Program-made: the position numbers and the translations under genes
Origin: Pseudaestuariivita rosea
Lineage (GTDB): Bacteria; Pseudomonadota; Alphaproteobacteria; Rhodobacterales; Rhodobacteraceae
DNA length: 63,247 nt
Direction of reading: 5' to 3'
Assembly (NCBI RefSeq): GCF_017592335.1
Contig: NZ_JACNMP010000019.1
Location: 1 to 63,247 of the forward strand
The notes under the pieces: model-generated
Told to the model about the DNA's origin: nothing
Database searches by the model: none
What the model saw: the letters and a program-made list of their open reading frames with translations, nothing else
In this document: positions 42,318-51,993 of the stretch, piece by piece
Layout: each line of letters begins with the position of its first letter
How positions within the stretch are numbered: position 1 is the stretch's first letter

Positions 42318-43739
42318 CTATGCCGCTGATCCGCCCACGGTCAATCCACCAATCAGCAGTGTCGGTTGTCCGACGCCGACGGGTACGGATTGCCCCTGCT
42401 TGCCGCAGTTTCCGATGCCTGGATCCAGCGCCATGTCATTGCCGATAGCTTTGATCTGTTTCATTGCCGTTGCGCCGTCGCCGATTAGCGTCGCCCCTTT
42501 GACCGGCGCGCCAATTTTGCCGTTTTGTACGCGATAGGCTTCGGTGCAGTTGAAGACGAATTTGCCGTTTGTGATATCAACCTGCCCGCCACTGAATCCA
42601 ATGGCATATATACCGTCTTTCAGATCGGCGACGATGTCGTCCGGCGTGGCATCACCGCCCAGCATATATGTATTGGTCATGCGAGGCATGGGGATATGGG
42701 CAAAGCTTTGGCGTCGACCGTTGCCTGTCGGTTTGACACCCATCAGACGGGCATTCTGACGATCCTGCATGTAGCCGACTAGGATACCATCCTCGATCAG
42801 AGTGTTTTTGCCCGATGGCGTGCCCTCGTCGTCGATCGTCAGTGATCCGCGACGGTCGGGGATTGTGCCGTCGTCCAGAACCGTGACGCCTTTGGCGGAG
42901 ACCTGTTGGCCCATGAGGCCCGCAAAAGCCGATGCGCCCTTGCGATTGAAATCGCCTTCCAGTCCATGACCCACGGCCTCGTGCAGAAGCACGCCGGGCC
43001 AACCGGGGCCAAGCGCCACGTCCATCATGCCTGCGGGGGCCGGGACGGCGTCAAGGTTCACCAAGGCAATGCGCAGCGCCTCTTTCGCGGTGGCCTGCCA
43101 GTGATCGCAGGTCAGCAGCTGGTTCAGACCATGTCGCCCGCCGCCGCCATAAGACCCGCTTTCGCGCCGTCCGTTTTGTTCGACAATGACCGAGATATTC
43201 AGTCGCGCCATGGGCCGGACGTCCCGCATCAAGGTGCCTTCGGGGCGCAGGATTTCGATTTGCTGATGGGATGCGGCGATCGTGGCCGATACCTGGATCA
43301 CACGCTTGTCCAGCGCGCGGGTGTAGTCGTCGATTTCTTTAAGTGTTTCAATCTTCAGCGGAAATTCAGAAGACTCAATCGGATCTTCGTCTGAATAAAG
43401 CCGCCGATTGGTGGGCTGAGGTCCAACGGCCAGATTTGCCCCGCCTTCGCCCACGGCCAGGCGCGTTGTCGCAATCGCGCGTTTCAGCGCCGTTTCGCTG
43501 ATGTCTGTTGAATGGGCATAGCCCGCGACCTCACCCCTTACGGCGCGCAGGCCAAAGCCCTCGGACGCATCGTAACTGGCATTTTTCACACGGCCATCGT
43601 CAAAGGTCAGCACCTCGCTTTGGGTGCGTTCCAGAAACAGTTCGCCGTCATCGGCCCCCGCCACGGCGGCCTGCAGATGACGCAATGCGGACTGCTGATC
43701 CAGCATGTCCTCGAACGGGCGAAAGGGGGCGGTGGACAT
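42318..43739 (-). CDS. tldD: metalloprotease TldD
   Basis: A 473-residue TldD of the TldD/TldE pair that trims proteins and peptides (microcins, antitoxins). The metal motif is HEAVGHGLEGDFNRKG (HExxxH), and the C-terminus has NCTEAYRVQNGKIGAPVKGATLIG and DPGIGNCGKQGQSVPVGVGQP. The start at 43739 (MSTAPFRPFED) follows AGGAAGG; the longer open frame to 43862 runs into the coxB promoter region. Divergent from coxB, as in other Rhodobacterales. Confidence 0.95.
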   Translation of the reverse strand: MSTAPFRPFEDMLDQQSALRHLQAAVAGADDGELFLERTQSEVLTFDDGRVKNASYDASEGFGLRAVRGEVAGYAHSTDISETALKRAIATTRLAVGEGGANLAVGPQPTNRRLYSDEDPIESSEFPLKIETLKEIDDYTRALDKRVIQVSATIAASHQQIEILRPEGTLMRDVRPMARLNISVIVEQNGRRESGSYGGGGRHGLNQLLTCDHWQATAKEALRIALVNLDAVPAPAGMMDVALGPGWPGVLLHEAVGHGLEGDFNRKGASAFAGLMGQQVSAKGVTVLDDGTIPDRRGSLTIDDEGTPSGKNTLIEDGILVGYMQDRQNARLMGVKPTGNGRRQSFAHIPMPRMTNTYMLGGDATPDDIVADLKDGIYAIGFSGGQVDITNGKFVFNCTEAYRVQNGKIGAPVKGATLIGDGATAMKQIKAIGNDMALDPGIGNCGKQGQSVPVGVGQPTLLIGGLTVGGSAA

Positions 43740-43924
43740 ATCTGTAGATCCTTCCTGTCCTTGAGCGAAATCAAAAAGCGTCTGTTTGCCGCAACGCTCT
43801 GACTTGAGATACTTGTCAGGATATGGTTTTAACCGCCTGCAAGACAATGGGGATTCCGTCAATGCGCGTCATCCCCGGCATGAGGCAGCGCAAAACTGCC
43901 CGCAGATCGAACGGGAAACGATAC

Positions 43925-44842
43925 ATGCGATTTTGGACGTTTTTGGCAAGCCTGACGGCTTATTTTACTGCAACAGCGGCTTTTGCGCAGGACAGACCGG
44001 ATGGTCTGGATGTGATCGGCGTGCCGACGGATGCCGGTATGGGATTTCAGCCCGCCGCGACCGAGCTTGCGCGTGATCTTCAATGGCTGGACGGTATGAT
44101 TCTGGTGATCATCACGGCGATTGTGATTTTTGTCGTGGGTTTATTGGCAGCTATCATCGTTCTTTATAATCGCCATCGTAACCCGAACCCCGCGACATTT
44201 ACCCATAATTCACCGCTTGAGATCACCTGGACGGTCGTTCCGATCATCATTCTGGTCTTTATTGGCGCGTTTTCTTTGCCCGTTCTGTTCAAACAGCAGG
44301 AAATTCCCGAAGCTGACATCACCATCAAGGTGACAGGTCTGCAGTGGTACTGGAATTATGAATATGTCGATCACGACTTCAATTTTGACAGCTATATGAT
44401 CGGCCACCCGGCGACGTTGACCGCCGAAGATGGTGATGACATCGAACCCTATGTTCTGAATGACGCCATGGAAGCCAAGCTGGAACGTGCTGGATACAGC
44501 CGCGATGAATGGCTGTTGGCAACCGATACGGCCGTTGTCGTGCCTGTTGGCAAAACTGTCGTGATGCAGGTCACTGGCGGCGATGTGATCCATTCCTGGA
44601 CAATCCCCGCTTTCGGCGTGAAGCAAGATGGTATTCCCGGGCGTCTGGCCGAACTTTGGTTCAGCGCAGAGCAGGAAGGCGTATATTTTGGTCAATGCTC
44701 GGAACTGTGCGGGTTCTATCATGCCTATATGCCGATCACGGTGCATGTGGTCAGCGAAGAGGCCTATGAGCAGTGGCTTGACGGCGCTATTCAGGAATAC
44801 GCGGGAACACCGCGCACGCTTGAAGTTGCGTCAAGCGACTAA
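43925..44842 (+). CDS. coxB: cytochrome c oxidase subunit II (aa3 type)
   Basis: A 305-residue subunit with a signal peptide (start [21 protein letters not shown] at 43925), two transmembrane helices ([40 protein letters not shown]) and a periplasmic cupredoxin domain. CuA ligands are visible: HSW (His) and [12 protein letters not shown] (Cys-x3-Cys, His, Met). Catalytic subunit I (coxA) is not in this window. First gene of a five-gene oxidase operon. Confidence 0.96.
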   Translation: MRFWTFLASLTAYFTATAAFAQDRPDGLDVIGVPTDAGMGFQPAATELARDLQWLDGMILVIITAIVIFVVGLLAAIIVLYNRHRNPNPATFTHNSPLEITWTVVPIIILVFIGAFSLPVLFKQQEIPEADITIKVTGLQWYWNYEYVDHDFNFDSYMIGHPATLTAEDGDDIEPYVLNDAMEAKLERAGYSRDEWLLATDTAVVVPVGKTVVMQVTGGDVIHSWTIPAFGVKQDGIPGRLAELWFSAEQEGVYFGQCSELCGFYHAYMPITVHVVSEEAYEQWLDGAIQEYAGTPRTLEVASSD

Positions 44843-44886
44843 GGATACCGCCCGCAAAGGGGTTTTCGAACGGATCAGGGGTGTCA

Positions 44887-45825
44887 ATGAGCGACGCGAG
44901 CTTTGAAAATACGAGCACAGGTGAAGCCAGCTTTGGCGATTACTTTGCCCTGCTGAAACCACGTGTCATGTCGCTGGTTGTTTTCACAGCTTTGGTCGGG
45001 TTGCTGGTAGCACCTGTGTCTGTTCATCCCTTTGTCGGATTTTGCGCGATATTATTTATCGCCATCGGGGCAGGGGCCTCGGGCGCTCTGAATATGTGGT
45101 GGGACGCCGATATCGACCAGGTCATGCGGCGCACGCAAAAGCGCCCGATCCCGGCCGGCAAAGTCGCACCTGAAGAAGCGCTGGCCATTGGTCTGGCACT
45201 GTCGGGCTTTTCGGTCATCTTTCTGGCTTTGGCGACGAACCTGTTTGCGGCTTTTCTTCTGGCCTTCACGATCTTTTTCTATGCCGTGGTTTATTCCGTC
45301 TGGTTGAAGCGGTCGACACCGCAGAACATCGTGATCGGCGGCGCGGCGGGGGCATTCCCCCCGATGATTGGCTGGGCGGCTGCGACCGGGGGCGTGTCTT
45401 TGGAAAGCGTTCTGATGTTTGCGCTGATCTTCATGTGGACGCCGCCGCATTTCTGGGCGTTGGCGCTGTTCATGAAGTCCGATTATGACGACGCTGGCGT
45501 GCCGATGTTGACCGTCACGCATGGCCGTAAAACAACACGCGCGCATATTCTGATCTATACCCTGCTGTTGGCACCAGTGGCGATCGGGGCCGGGCTGACG
45601 TCGATCGGGGGACCCGTTTATCTAGCAGCGGCTGTTGTGATGAACGCATGGTTCGTCAAAGGCGCTTTCGATATCTGGCGGCGGGATGAAGATATCGCGA
45701 CGGATGACGGCTATGCGGTTGAAAAGTCGTTCTTCAAATTCTCACTACTGTACCTGTTCCTACATTTTGGGGCACTGTTGGCTGAAGCCGCGCTACGGTC
45801 CTTTGGATTGGGTGGCTGGGGATGA
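44887..45825 (+). CDS. ctaB: protohaem IX farnesyltransferase (haem O synthase)
   Basis: A 312-residue UbiA-family membrane prenyltransferase that adds the farnesyl tail to haem B. The substrate motif NMWWDADIDQVMRRTQKRP holds the DxxxD aspartates; a second motif is in LKRSTPQNIVIGGAAGAFPP. About eight to nine helices. I use the ATG at 44887, with AGGGG just before it; a GTG lies 2 codons upstream. It overlaps the next gene by 4 bases. Confidence 0.95.
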   Translation: MSDASFENTSTGEASFGDYFALLKPRVMSLVVFTALVGLLVAPVSVHPFVGFCAILFIAIGAGASGALNMWWDADIDQVMRRTQKRPIPAGKVAPEEALAIGLALSGFSVIFLALATNLFAAFLLAFTIFFYAVVYSVWLKRSTPQNIVIGGAAGAFPPMIGWAAATGGVSLESVLMFALIFMWTPPHFWALALFMKSDYDDAGVPMLTVTHGRKTTRAHILIYTLLLAPVAIGAGLTSIGGPVYLAAAVVMNAWFVKGAFDIWRRDEDIATDDGYAVEKSFFKFSLLYLFLHFGALLAEAALRSFGLGGWG

Positions 45826-46010
45826 GCTATTTTCGCAAAGACCACGAAATACATGATCGTCGTCTTGGGCGTAACCTGGGTGTTTTAGGGGTGCTGGCGG
45901 CGTTGATTGCCATCGTTTTTGGACTGACTGTTGTCAAAATAACCTCGGGCCAGCCGGTGCAGGGTTTCGACCATGTTGTGCGCCCGGAACTGATGGAGAC
46001 TGCGGAATGA
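45822..46010 (+). CDS. small CoxF-like oxidase-cluster membrane protein
   Basis: A 62-residue protein: charged N-terminus MSYFRKDHEIHDRRLGRN, one transmembrane helix (VLGVLAALIAIVFGLTVV) and a short periplasmic tail. It overlaps ctaB and ctaG by 4 bases each. A small one-helix protein at exactly this spot is usual in alphaproteobacterial cox operons; its precise role is unknown. Confidence 0.8.
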   Translation: MSYFRKDHEIHDRRLGRNLGVLGVLAALIAIVFGLTVVKITSGQPVQGFDHVVRPELMETAE

Positions 46011-46579
46011 TGGGGTTACAAGGCAAGAGCAAGACACTGGCACAGACCTTGGCGGTTGTCGTGTTCATGGGCGGATTGGCTTGGGCGTCGGTGCCGCTTT
46101 ATGACTGGTTCTGCCGGGTCACGGGGTATGGCGGTACGACAAATGTGTCGGCCGGCAATACGGATGAAATCCTGGATCAGACTATCAAGATACGTTTCGA
46201 CGCTAGTACAGAACGACACATGCCGTGGGAGTTTCGCCCCGTTGAACGCCAGATGGAAATCCGTATCGGTGAAACGGGTTTGGCCTTTTACGAGGCCTAT
46301 AATCCGACCGACCGACCCATTGCAGGCACAGCCACATACAACGTCACGCCTTTTGCCGCTGGCAGCTATTTTTCCAAGATCGAGTGTTTCTGTTTTCAGG
46401 AACAGGTTTTGCAGCCCGGCGAACGCGTCGAGATGCCAGTGACCTTTTATGTGGATCCGGACATCGTCAACGACCGCGAAGGCAAGTTTGTGCATACGAT
46501 CACGCTTAGCTATACCTTCTATGAAATCGAACTGCCTGAAACACAGGCGGCTTTAAGCACTGACACCAGTTTTAACTAG
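46007..46579 (+). CDS. ctaG: cytochrome c oxidase assembly protein CtaG (Cox11)
   Basis: A 190-residue copper chaperone for the CuB site. N-terminal anchor (TLAQTLAVVVFMGGLAWASVPLY), DWFCRVTGYGGT, and the copper motif KIECFCFQEQVLQPGE (Cys-Phe-Cys, about residues 125-130) are all present. It is required for insertion of CuB into subunit I. 4-base overlap with the preceding gene. Confidence 0.96.
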   Translation: MMGLQGKSKTLAQTLAVVVFMGGLAWASVPLYDWFCRVTGYGGTTNVSAGNTDEILDQTIKIRFDASTERHMPWEFRPVERQMEIRIGETGLAFYEAYNPTDRPIAGTATYNVTPFAAGSYFSKIECFCFQEQVLQPGERVEMPVTFYVDPDIVNDREGKFVHTITLSYTFYEIELPETQAALSTDTSFN

Positions 46580-46597
46580 AAGCCCAAGGGATACGAC

Positions 46598-47401
46598 ATG
46601 GCCCACGCCAAGAACCACGATTATCACATCCTGCCCCCGTCGATCTGGCCGCTTATGGCGTCGGTCGGGGCGTTTTTTATGTTGTTCGGGGCCGTGCTTT
46701 GGATGCATGACGGTGGACCTTGGATGTTCCTGATCGGTTTGACGGCCGTTCTTTATGTGATGTTCGGCTGGTGGTCCGATGTGATCCGCGAAAGCGTTGC
46801 GGGCGATCATACGCCGGTTGTCCGCATCGGGCTGCGCTATGGCTTTATCATGTTCATAATGTCCGAGGTGATGTTCTTCGCCGCATGGTTCTGGAGCTTT
46901 TTCAAACATGCCATGTACCCGATGGATACCTATGAGGGCTCAACCTATATCCCGCCCGAGATGTATCAGGTCGATCCGTTTCACCTGCCCTTGATCAACA
47001 CGCTGATCCTGTTGTGTTCAGGCGCCGCAGTCACTTGGGCACACCACGCGCTGGTTCACAACGAAAGCCGCAAGGACGTCGAAAACGGACTTCTGCTGGG
47101 GATCGCTCTGGGCGTGCTGTTCACATTCCTGCAGGGGTACGAATACTGGTATCTTCTGTCTGCGCAGGACTGGACATTCGGGGGCGACAAGTTCTTTTCG
47201 AATTTCTTCATGGCGACCGGCTTCCACGGTGCCCATGTGATCATCGGGACGATCTTCCTGTTTGTCTGCTATCTGCGTGTGCGGGCTGGTCACTTCACGG
47301 CGGAAAAGCACATCGGGTTTGAGGCCGCTGCGTGGTACTGGCACTTTGTTGATGTTGTCTGGCTGTTCCTGTTCGCCGTTGTTTACATCTGGGGATCATG
47401 A
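46598..47401 (+). CDS. coxC: cytochrome c oxidase subunit III
   Basis: A 267-residue, seven-helix subunit III. Conserved blocks: [18 protein letters not shown] at the start, [20 protein letters not shown], the [15 protein letters not shown] helix and the C-terminal [25 protein letters not shown]. It closes the coxB-ctaB-orf-ctaG-coxC operon, 18 bases after ctaG, and is followed by a terminator. The SURF1 gene that often follows in this order is missing here. Confidence 0.97.
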   Translation: MAHAKNHDYHILPPSIWPLMASVGAFFMLFGAVLWMHDGGPWMFLIGLTAVLYVMFGWWSDVIRESVAGDHTPVVRIGLRYGFIMFIMSEVMFFAAWFWSFFKHAMYPMDTYEGSTYIPPEMYQVDPFHLPLINTLILLCSGAAVTWAHHALVHNESRKDVENGLLLGIALGVLFTFLQGYEYWYLLSAQDWTFGGDKFFSNFFMATGFHGAHVIIGTIFLFVCYLRVRAGHFTAEKHIGFEAAAWYWHFVDVVWLFLFAVVYIWGS

Positions 47402-47432
47402 TCGTCTGACGCCAATGTCATGACCTGAAAAG

Positions 47433-47462
47433 CGGCAAGGGTTTCCCTTGCCGTTTGCTTTT
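47433..47462 (+). terminator. terminator of the cox operon
   Basis: Perfect 9-bp stem CGGCAAGGG / CCCTTGCCG with a 3-nt loop, followed by TTTGCTTTTTT. About 30 bases after the coxC stop. Confidence 0.85.
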
Positions 47463-47500
47463 TTGGGGATATGCTAAAGCCCAACTTGTCCGAGGGTGAG

Positions 47501-48502
47501 ATGCCGAAAACATCCAGGCCGACCGATTTCAATATCGCCATCGTCGGGCAACGCGGTCGGTTGATGTATGAGGCGGTTTTGTTTGCGGCCTCGCTTCGGG
47601 CGAAATCGTCTGGTTTCAAAGGCAAGCTGTTTGTGATGGAACCCCAGCCCAACGGCCTTTGGGACTATGACCCGCGTATTCAGGATGACGCCGTATTAAG
47701 CGCGCTGGATATGCTGGGTGCGCAGATTGTTTCGTTTGAAAGTCAGCATTTCGGGCAGGCCTATCCCTATGGCAACAAGATCGAGGGTCTGCAGGCGTTG
47801 CCCAAAGGCGAACCCTTTGTTTTCTTTGATACCGATACACTGATTTTGTCTGAGCTGACGTGGGTGCCCTTTGACTTTGATCGACCGACGGCGTCGACCA
47901 GATGCGAGGGAACATGGCCCAAGATCGAGCTTTACGGGCCAGGATATACGGCCATCTGGAAGTCGCTTTACGATCAGTTTGGGTTGGATTTTGAAAGCTC
48001 GCTGGATATGGATCAGCCCGATGAATACTGGCGCAGATATCTATATTTCAACGCCGGTTGGTTTTTCTTCCGGTGTCCGCAGGAATTTGGTGCGCGGTTT
48101 GCGGAATATGCCGTTGCGATCCGGGATAACTCGCCGGAAGAACTGGTTTGCCAATCGCTTGATCCCTGGCTTGATCAGATTGCACTGCCGCTTGTCATTC
48201 ATTCCTTTGGGGGCGGGCGTGGGACGATACCCGATGGTCTTTTGGACGGTGCAGTCAGTTGCCATTATCGTGTCTTCCCGCTGATGTATGCGCGTGAGGA
48301 TGATCGGGTGATCGACACGCTGGAGGAGGTTGCCGCACCCAATAAAATCAAGAAAGTGTTGAAAGGGTATGAGCCGATAAAGCGCATGGTTTATCAGGGG
48401 CGTGGTCAAAAAGTGCGGGCGCTTTTTGATCAGGATAACCTGCCCCGCCGCGAACAGATGATCCGTAACAAGATCAAGCGCGAAGGGTTCTGGATGCGCT
48501 AG
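47501..48502 (+). CDS. glycosyltransferase-like protein of unknown function
   Basis: A 333-residue soluble protein. The N-terminal part (FNIAIVGQRGRLMYEAVLFA) and the acidic loop FVFFDTDTLILSEL (DTD, about residues 108-121) look like a GT-A fold with a DxD metal site; YLYFNAGWFFFRCP and LDPWLDQIALPLVIHSFGG are further conserved-looking segments. The layout is that of a family-8-like or capsular transferase, but I cannot place it in a named family. Start: ATG at 47501 preceded by GAGGGTGAG; an upstream ATG at 47471 is possible. Confidence 0.55.
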   Translation: MPKTSRPTDFNIAIVGQRGRLMYEAVLFAASLRAKSSGFKGKLFVMEPQPNGLWDYDPRIQDDAVLSALDMLGAQIVSFESQHFGQAYPYGNKIEGLQALPKGEPFVFFDTDTLILSELTWVPFDFDRPTASTRCEGTWPKIELYGPGYTAIWKSLYDQFGLDFESSLDMDQPDEYWRRYLYFNAGWFFFRCPQEFGARFAEYAVAIRDNSPEELVCQSLDPWLDQIALPLVIHSFGGGRGTIPDGLLDGAVSCHYRVFPLMYAREDDRVIDTLEEVAAPNKIKKVLKGYEPIKRMVYQGRGQKVRALFDQDNLPRREQMIRNKIKREGFWMR

Positions 48503-48587
48503 GCGGTTTGCGGGAAACGAAGGGTGACATCGCCCAAAGCGCCCGTTAGAAGGCAGATGACTTGTCCAACTGAACGAGATGTCATCG

Positions 48588-49505
48588 ATGATCAAAGTAT
48601 TTGGCCACAAATCCCCTGACACCGACTCAACCGGGTCGCCCATCATCTGGGCCTGGTATCTGAATGAGGTCCGCAAAACCCCTGCTGAGGCGAAGCTGTT
48701 GGGGGAACCCAACACTGAAGCTGCCTTTGTTTTGCAGCGGTGGAGGTTGGAAAAGCCCGAGATTATTGAGGATGTCAGCGAAGATGATTGCTGTGTGGTT
48801 GTCGATACGAACAATCCAGCTGAATTGCCGTCATCGATCAATGACGCAAATGTATTTGAAATCATCGATCATCATAAACTGACCGGTGGGCTGGAAACCA
48901 AAGGGCCGATTGATATCACGATCCGCCCCCTGGCCTGCACGGCGACGATTATGTACGACATGATGGGCGCGGATGCGGCCCGGATGCCGGATGCGATCAA
49001 GGGTGCGATGTTGTCGTGTATTTTGTCCGACACGCTTGAATTCCGCAGCCCGACGACGACGCCCCATGACCAGCATGTGGCTGAAACACTGGCGGGCGAG
49101 CTGGGTGTTTCGATCCCGGATTACGCATCCGAGTTGTTTGCGGCAAAGTCTGATGTTTCGGCTTTTTCCGATGCGGAACTCTTGCGGATGGATTCGAAGG
49201 AATATGAGGTTGGCGGCACGAAGTTTCGTGTCTCAGTCCTGGAAACCACAGCGCCGCAGATGATCCTTGATCGCAAAGACAGTCTGTTGGACGCGATGCC
49301 CGCGGTCGCATTGGAAGATGGTGTGGATCAGGTGTTGCTGTTCATTGTCGATATTCTGAACGAAGAAGCGACGATGTTGATCCCGAACGATCTGACGAAA
49401 GCCGTTGCGGAAAAATCCTTCGGCGCCAGTGTTTCGGGCGATAGCGTCGTTCTGCCGGGGATTATGAGCCGCAAAAAGCAGATCATTCCCAATCTGAAAG
49501 TCTGA
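48588..49505 (+). CDS. ppaC: manganese-dependent inorganic pyrophosphatase (family II)
   Basis: A 305-residue DHH-family pyrophosphatase. Metal ligands and family motifs: VFGHKSPDTDSTGSPIIWAW (His/Asp), VVVDTNNPAELP, EIIDHHKLTGG (DHH, about residues 85-95), and the C-terminal PGIMSRKKQIIPNL, where SRKKQ is the substrate motif of family II. Start at 48588 (MIKVFGHKSPD), with an alternative ATG 3 codons upstream. It hydrolyses PPi in the cytosol. Confidence 0.95.
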   Translation: MIKVFGHKSPDTDSTGSPIIWAWYLNEVRKTPAEAKLLGEPNTEAAFVLQRWRLEKPEIIEDVSEDDCCVVVDTNNPAELPSSINDANVFEIIDHHKLTGGLETKGPIDITIRPLACTATIMYDMMGADAARMPDAIKGAMLSCILSDTLEFRSPTTTPHDQHVAETLAGELGVSIPDYASELFAAKSDVSAFSDAELLRMDSKEYEVGGTKFRVSVLETTAPQMILDRKDSLLDAMPAVALEDGVDQVLLFIVDILNEEATMLIPNDLTKAVAEKSFGASVSGDSVVLPGIMSRKKQIIPNLKV

Positions 49506-49609
49506 TCCAAAGGTGAGCGCTGGTCGCGCTCATTCCGCCCGCGCGTGCCGCGCGATTTTTTCGCCTTCGGCGAGAGTATTTATGGAACAATAATGACTGA
49601 GGGGCCTTA

Positions 49610-50479
49610 ATGCGGATCATCGAAAGCCTGGGTGAGATATCGCAAGACTATGATGCACTGTTTTGTGATCTGTGGGGCTGTGTTCATAACGGAATAGCGC
49701 CGTTCCCCGAGGCAGTGACTGCGCTGCGAGCGTTTAAGGCGCAGGGTGGGATTGTCGTACTGGTGACCAATGCGCCGCGGCCCCATGCCAGCGTTGAGGC
49801 GCAGTTGAACCGGATGGGTCTGCCCACGGATTGCTGGGATGCGATTGCCAGTTCGGGTGACAGTGCGAGGGCGGCGATGTTCCGTGGTGTTGTCGGGCAG
49901 AAGGTCTTCTTTATCGGTGAAGATCACGATCAAAGCTTTTTTGCCCCGATGCAGATTGTCGACGATCCGGTTGAGATTGAGCAGGTGCCGTTGGATCAGG
50001 CCGAGGGTATCGTCTGTTGTGGGCCTTTTGACCCGCATGCGGACCCGTCTGTCATGCGCCCGGAGTTTCTTTATGCCAAGCAGAAGGGGCTGAAACTGCT
50101 GTGTGCCAACCCTGATATCGTTGTCGATCGCGGTGAGACCCGTGAATGGTGTGCCGGTGCGCTGGCGCAGCTTTATACCGAGATGGGCGGCGAGAGCCTT
50201 TATTTTGGCAAACCGCATCCGCCGATTTATGATCTGGCGCGGCGGCGGTTGGTGGCGCTTGGGCATGATATTCCTGACCAGCGCATCCTGGCGATTGGCG
50301 ATGGGATTGGTACCGACATCAGGGGTGCGATGGGAGAAGAGATCGATTCTGTTTTCATCACCGGCGGCCTGGCTGCGGCTGAGACAAAAACGCGCAGCCA
50401 GCCTGACGCGCAAGCGCTAAGTGCCTTTTTAGATAAGGAAATGTCTGCGCCGACCTATGCGATCGGGTTTTTGCGATAG
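49610..50479 (+). CDS. TIGR01459-type HAD hydrolase
   Basis: A 289-residue HAD phosphatase of the NagD/4-nitrophenylphosphatase-like TIGR01459 group. Motif I is DALFCDLWGCVHNG (Asp nucleophile about residue 19), motif II VVLVTNAPRPHAS, motif III/IV near FGKPHPPIYDLA and AIGDGIGTDIRGAMGE. GAGGGGCC precedes the ATG. The gap upstream (49506-49609) holds a GAGCGC/GCGCTC hairpin and a TTTTTTCGCCTTCGGCGAGAG motif common in roseobacter intergenic DNA. Substrate unknown. Confidence 0.9.
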   Translation: MRIIESLGEISQDYDALFCDLWGCVHNGIAPFPEAVTALRAFKAQGGIVVLVTNAPRPHASVEAQLNRMGLPTDCWDAIASSGDSARAAMFRGVVGQKVFFIGEDHDQSFFAPMQIVDDPVEIEQVPLDQAEGIVCCGPFDPHADPSVMRPEFLYAKQKGLKLLCANPDIVVDRGETREWCAGALAQLYTEMGGESLYFGKPHPPIYDLARRRLVALGHDIPDQRILAIGDGIGTDIRGAMGEEIDSVFITGGLAAAETKTRSQPDAQALSAFLDKEMSAPTYAIGFLR

Positions 50480-50572
50480 ATCGTTTGCCCTTGATTTTTC
50501 TGCAGTTGAAAAGTAATCATATTTCAACATGGCGTCTTTTGTTGCCATATTATTACTTTTGGGATGCGCAGT

Positions 50573-51016
50573 ATGTTGGACAATATGCCCCGCGGGACGA
50601 TCTGTATCGAAGACATCGAAATCGGGATGAAACGCCATCTGCGCAAGGTTGTGACCGACCGCGATATTGAAATGTTTGCTGAGGTTTCAACAGACCATAA
50701 CCCTGTGCATCTGGATGATGACTATGCCCAGGATACGATTTTCGAAGGCCGGATTGCCCATGGTATGCTCACGGCCGGTCTGATTTCCGCCGTTATTGGT
50801 GAACAGCTGCCCGGTCACGGCACAGTTTATTTGGGCCAGTCGCTGAAATTCCTGGCCCCGGTTCGCCCCGGCGACATGGTTCTGGCCGAGGTTGAGGTCA
50901 CCGAGATCGATCATTCCAAGCGCCGTGTCACCATGAATACCCATTGTGAGGTGGATGGAAAGAAAGTGCTTAAAGGCGAAGCTGTCGTTTTGGCGCCGTC
51001 ACGGAAATTCGACTGA
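50573..51016 (+). CDS. MaoC-family hot-dog dehydratase
   Basis: A 147-residue single hot-dog domain. The catalytic signature is STDHNPVHLDDDYAQDTIFEGRIAHGM (Asp/His of R-specific enoyl-CoA hydratases). It would hydrate an enoyl-CoA. Several ATGs are possible at the start (50564, 50573, 50585); 50573 fits the upstream GGGAT best. It precedes ribF by 38 bases. Confidence 0.88.
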   Translation: MLDNMPRGTICIEDIEIGMKRHLRKVVTDRDIEMFAEVSTDHNPVHLDDDYAQDTIFEGRIAHGMLTAGLISAVIGEQLPGHGTVYLGQSLKFLAPVRPGDMVLAEVEVTEIDHSKRRVTMNTHCEVDGKKVLKGEAVVLAPSRKFD

Positions 51017-51054
51017 CCTTGCACCGCGCTTAAGGCCGCGATAACTGCGGTTCT

Positions 51055-51993
51055 ATGCGGATTGTCCGGGATACCCAGTTCATCGACAAAGGTGACCAAG
51101 GCGCGAGTGCTGCCATTGGCAACTTTGATGGTGTCCATCTGGGCCATCAGGCCGTCATCGATATCGCACGTAGGCAGGCCGCTGAGCTTGGGTGCCCGTT
51201 GGGTGTCATGACGTTTGAGCCGCACCCCCGCGAATTCTTTGCCCCGGACACGCCCGCCTTTCGTCTGATGAACGCCGAGGCCAAAGCGCACAGGTTGGAA
51301 AAGCTTGGCGTGGATATTTTGTATCAATTGCCGTTTAACGCAGCTTTGGCTGGTCTTGAGGCGCATGATTTTGCGCAAAAGATCATCGCAGAGGCCCTTG
51401 GTTTGCGCCATGTCGTGGTTGGCCAGGATTTTTGCTTTGGGCGGGGGCGAAAAGGTACCGCAGATGATCTGAAGCGTTTTGGTGCGGCCATGGGTTTTGG
51501 CGTGACGGTCGTGCAGATGGTCGAAACGGGTGTTGGCGAAGTGTCATCGACCAATATCCGCGCCGCGCTTAGCGACGGGCGACCGCGCGATGCGGCTGCG
51601 ATGCTTGGGCACTGGCACAGGATCGAAGGCCGTGTCATTCAGGGTGATCAGCGGGGGCGTCAGTTGGGCTATCCGACTGCGAATATGTCCATTGCCGGGC
51701 TGCATCCGCCGAAATTCGGTGTTTATGCGGTGAAGGTCGACGTTCTGAACGGACCCAATGCAGGCAGTTACCATGCTGCGGCCTCGATCGGTGTGCGTCC
51801 GATGTTCGGGGAAAATCAGGCCAATTGCGAAACCTTTCTGTTCGATTTCACGGGTGATCTCTACGGCGCCGATCTATCAGTTGGGCTGGTCGAGTTTCTG
51901 AGGCCAGAGATGAAATTTGACAGTGTCGAGGCCTTGATCAACCAGATGGATATCGATTGCGAACAGGCACGGGGCATTTTGAACGATGTCTGA
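51055..51993 (+). CDS. ribF: bifunctional riboflavin kinase / FAD synthetase
   Basis: A 312-residue enzyme producing FMN and FAD. The N-terminal FAD synthetase domain has GNFDGVHLGHQAVIDIA (residues 22-38) and VGQDFCFGRGRKGT; the C-terminal riboflavin kinase domain has GRVIQGDQRGRQLGYPTANM and VYAVKVDV. Full length. It overlaps the YcgN-like gene by 8 bases. Confidence 0.96.
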   Translation: MRIVRDTQFIDKGDQGASAAIGNFDGVHLGHQAVIDIARRQAAELGCPLGVMTFEPHPREFFAPDTPAFRLMNAEAKAHRLEKLGVDILYQLPFNAALAGLEAHDFAQKIIAEALGLRHVVVGQDFCFGRGRKGTADDLKRFGAAMGFGVTVVQMVETGVGEVSSTNIRAALSDGRPRDAAAMLGHWHRIEGRVIQGDQRGRQLGYPTANMSIAGLHPPKFGVYAVKVDVLNGPNAGSYHAAASIGVRPMFGENQANCETFLFDFTGDLYGADLSVGLVEFLRPEMKFDSVEALINQMDIDCEQARGILNDV

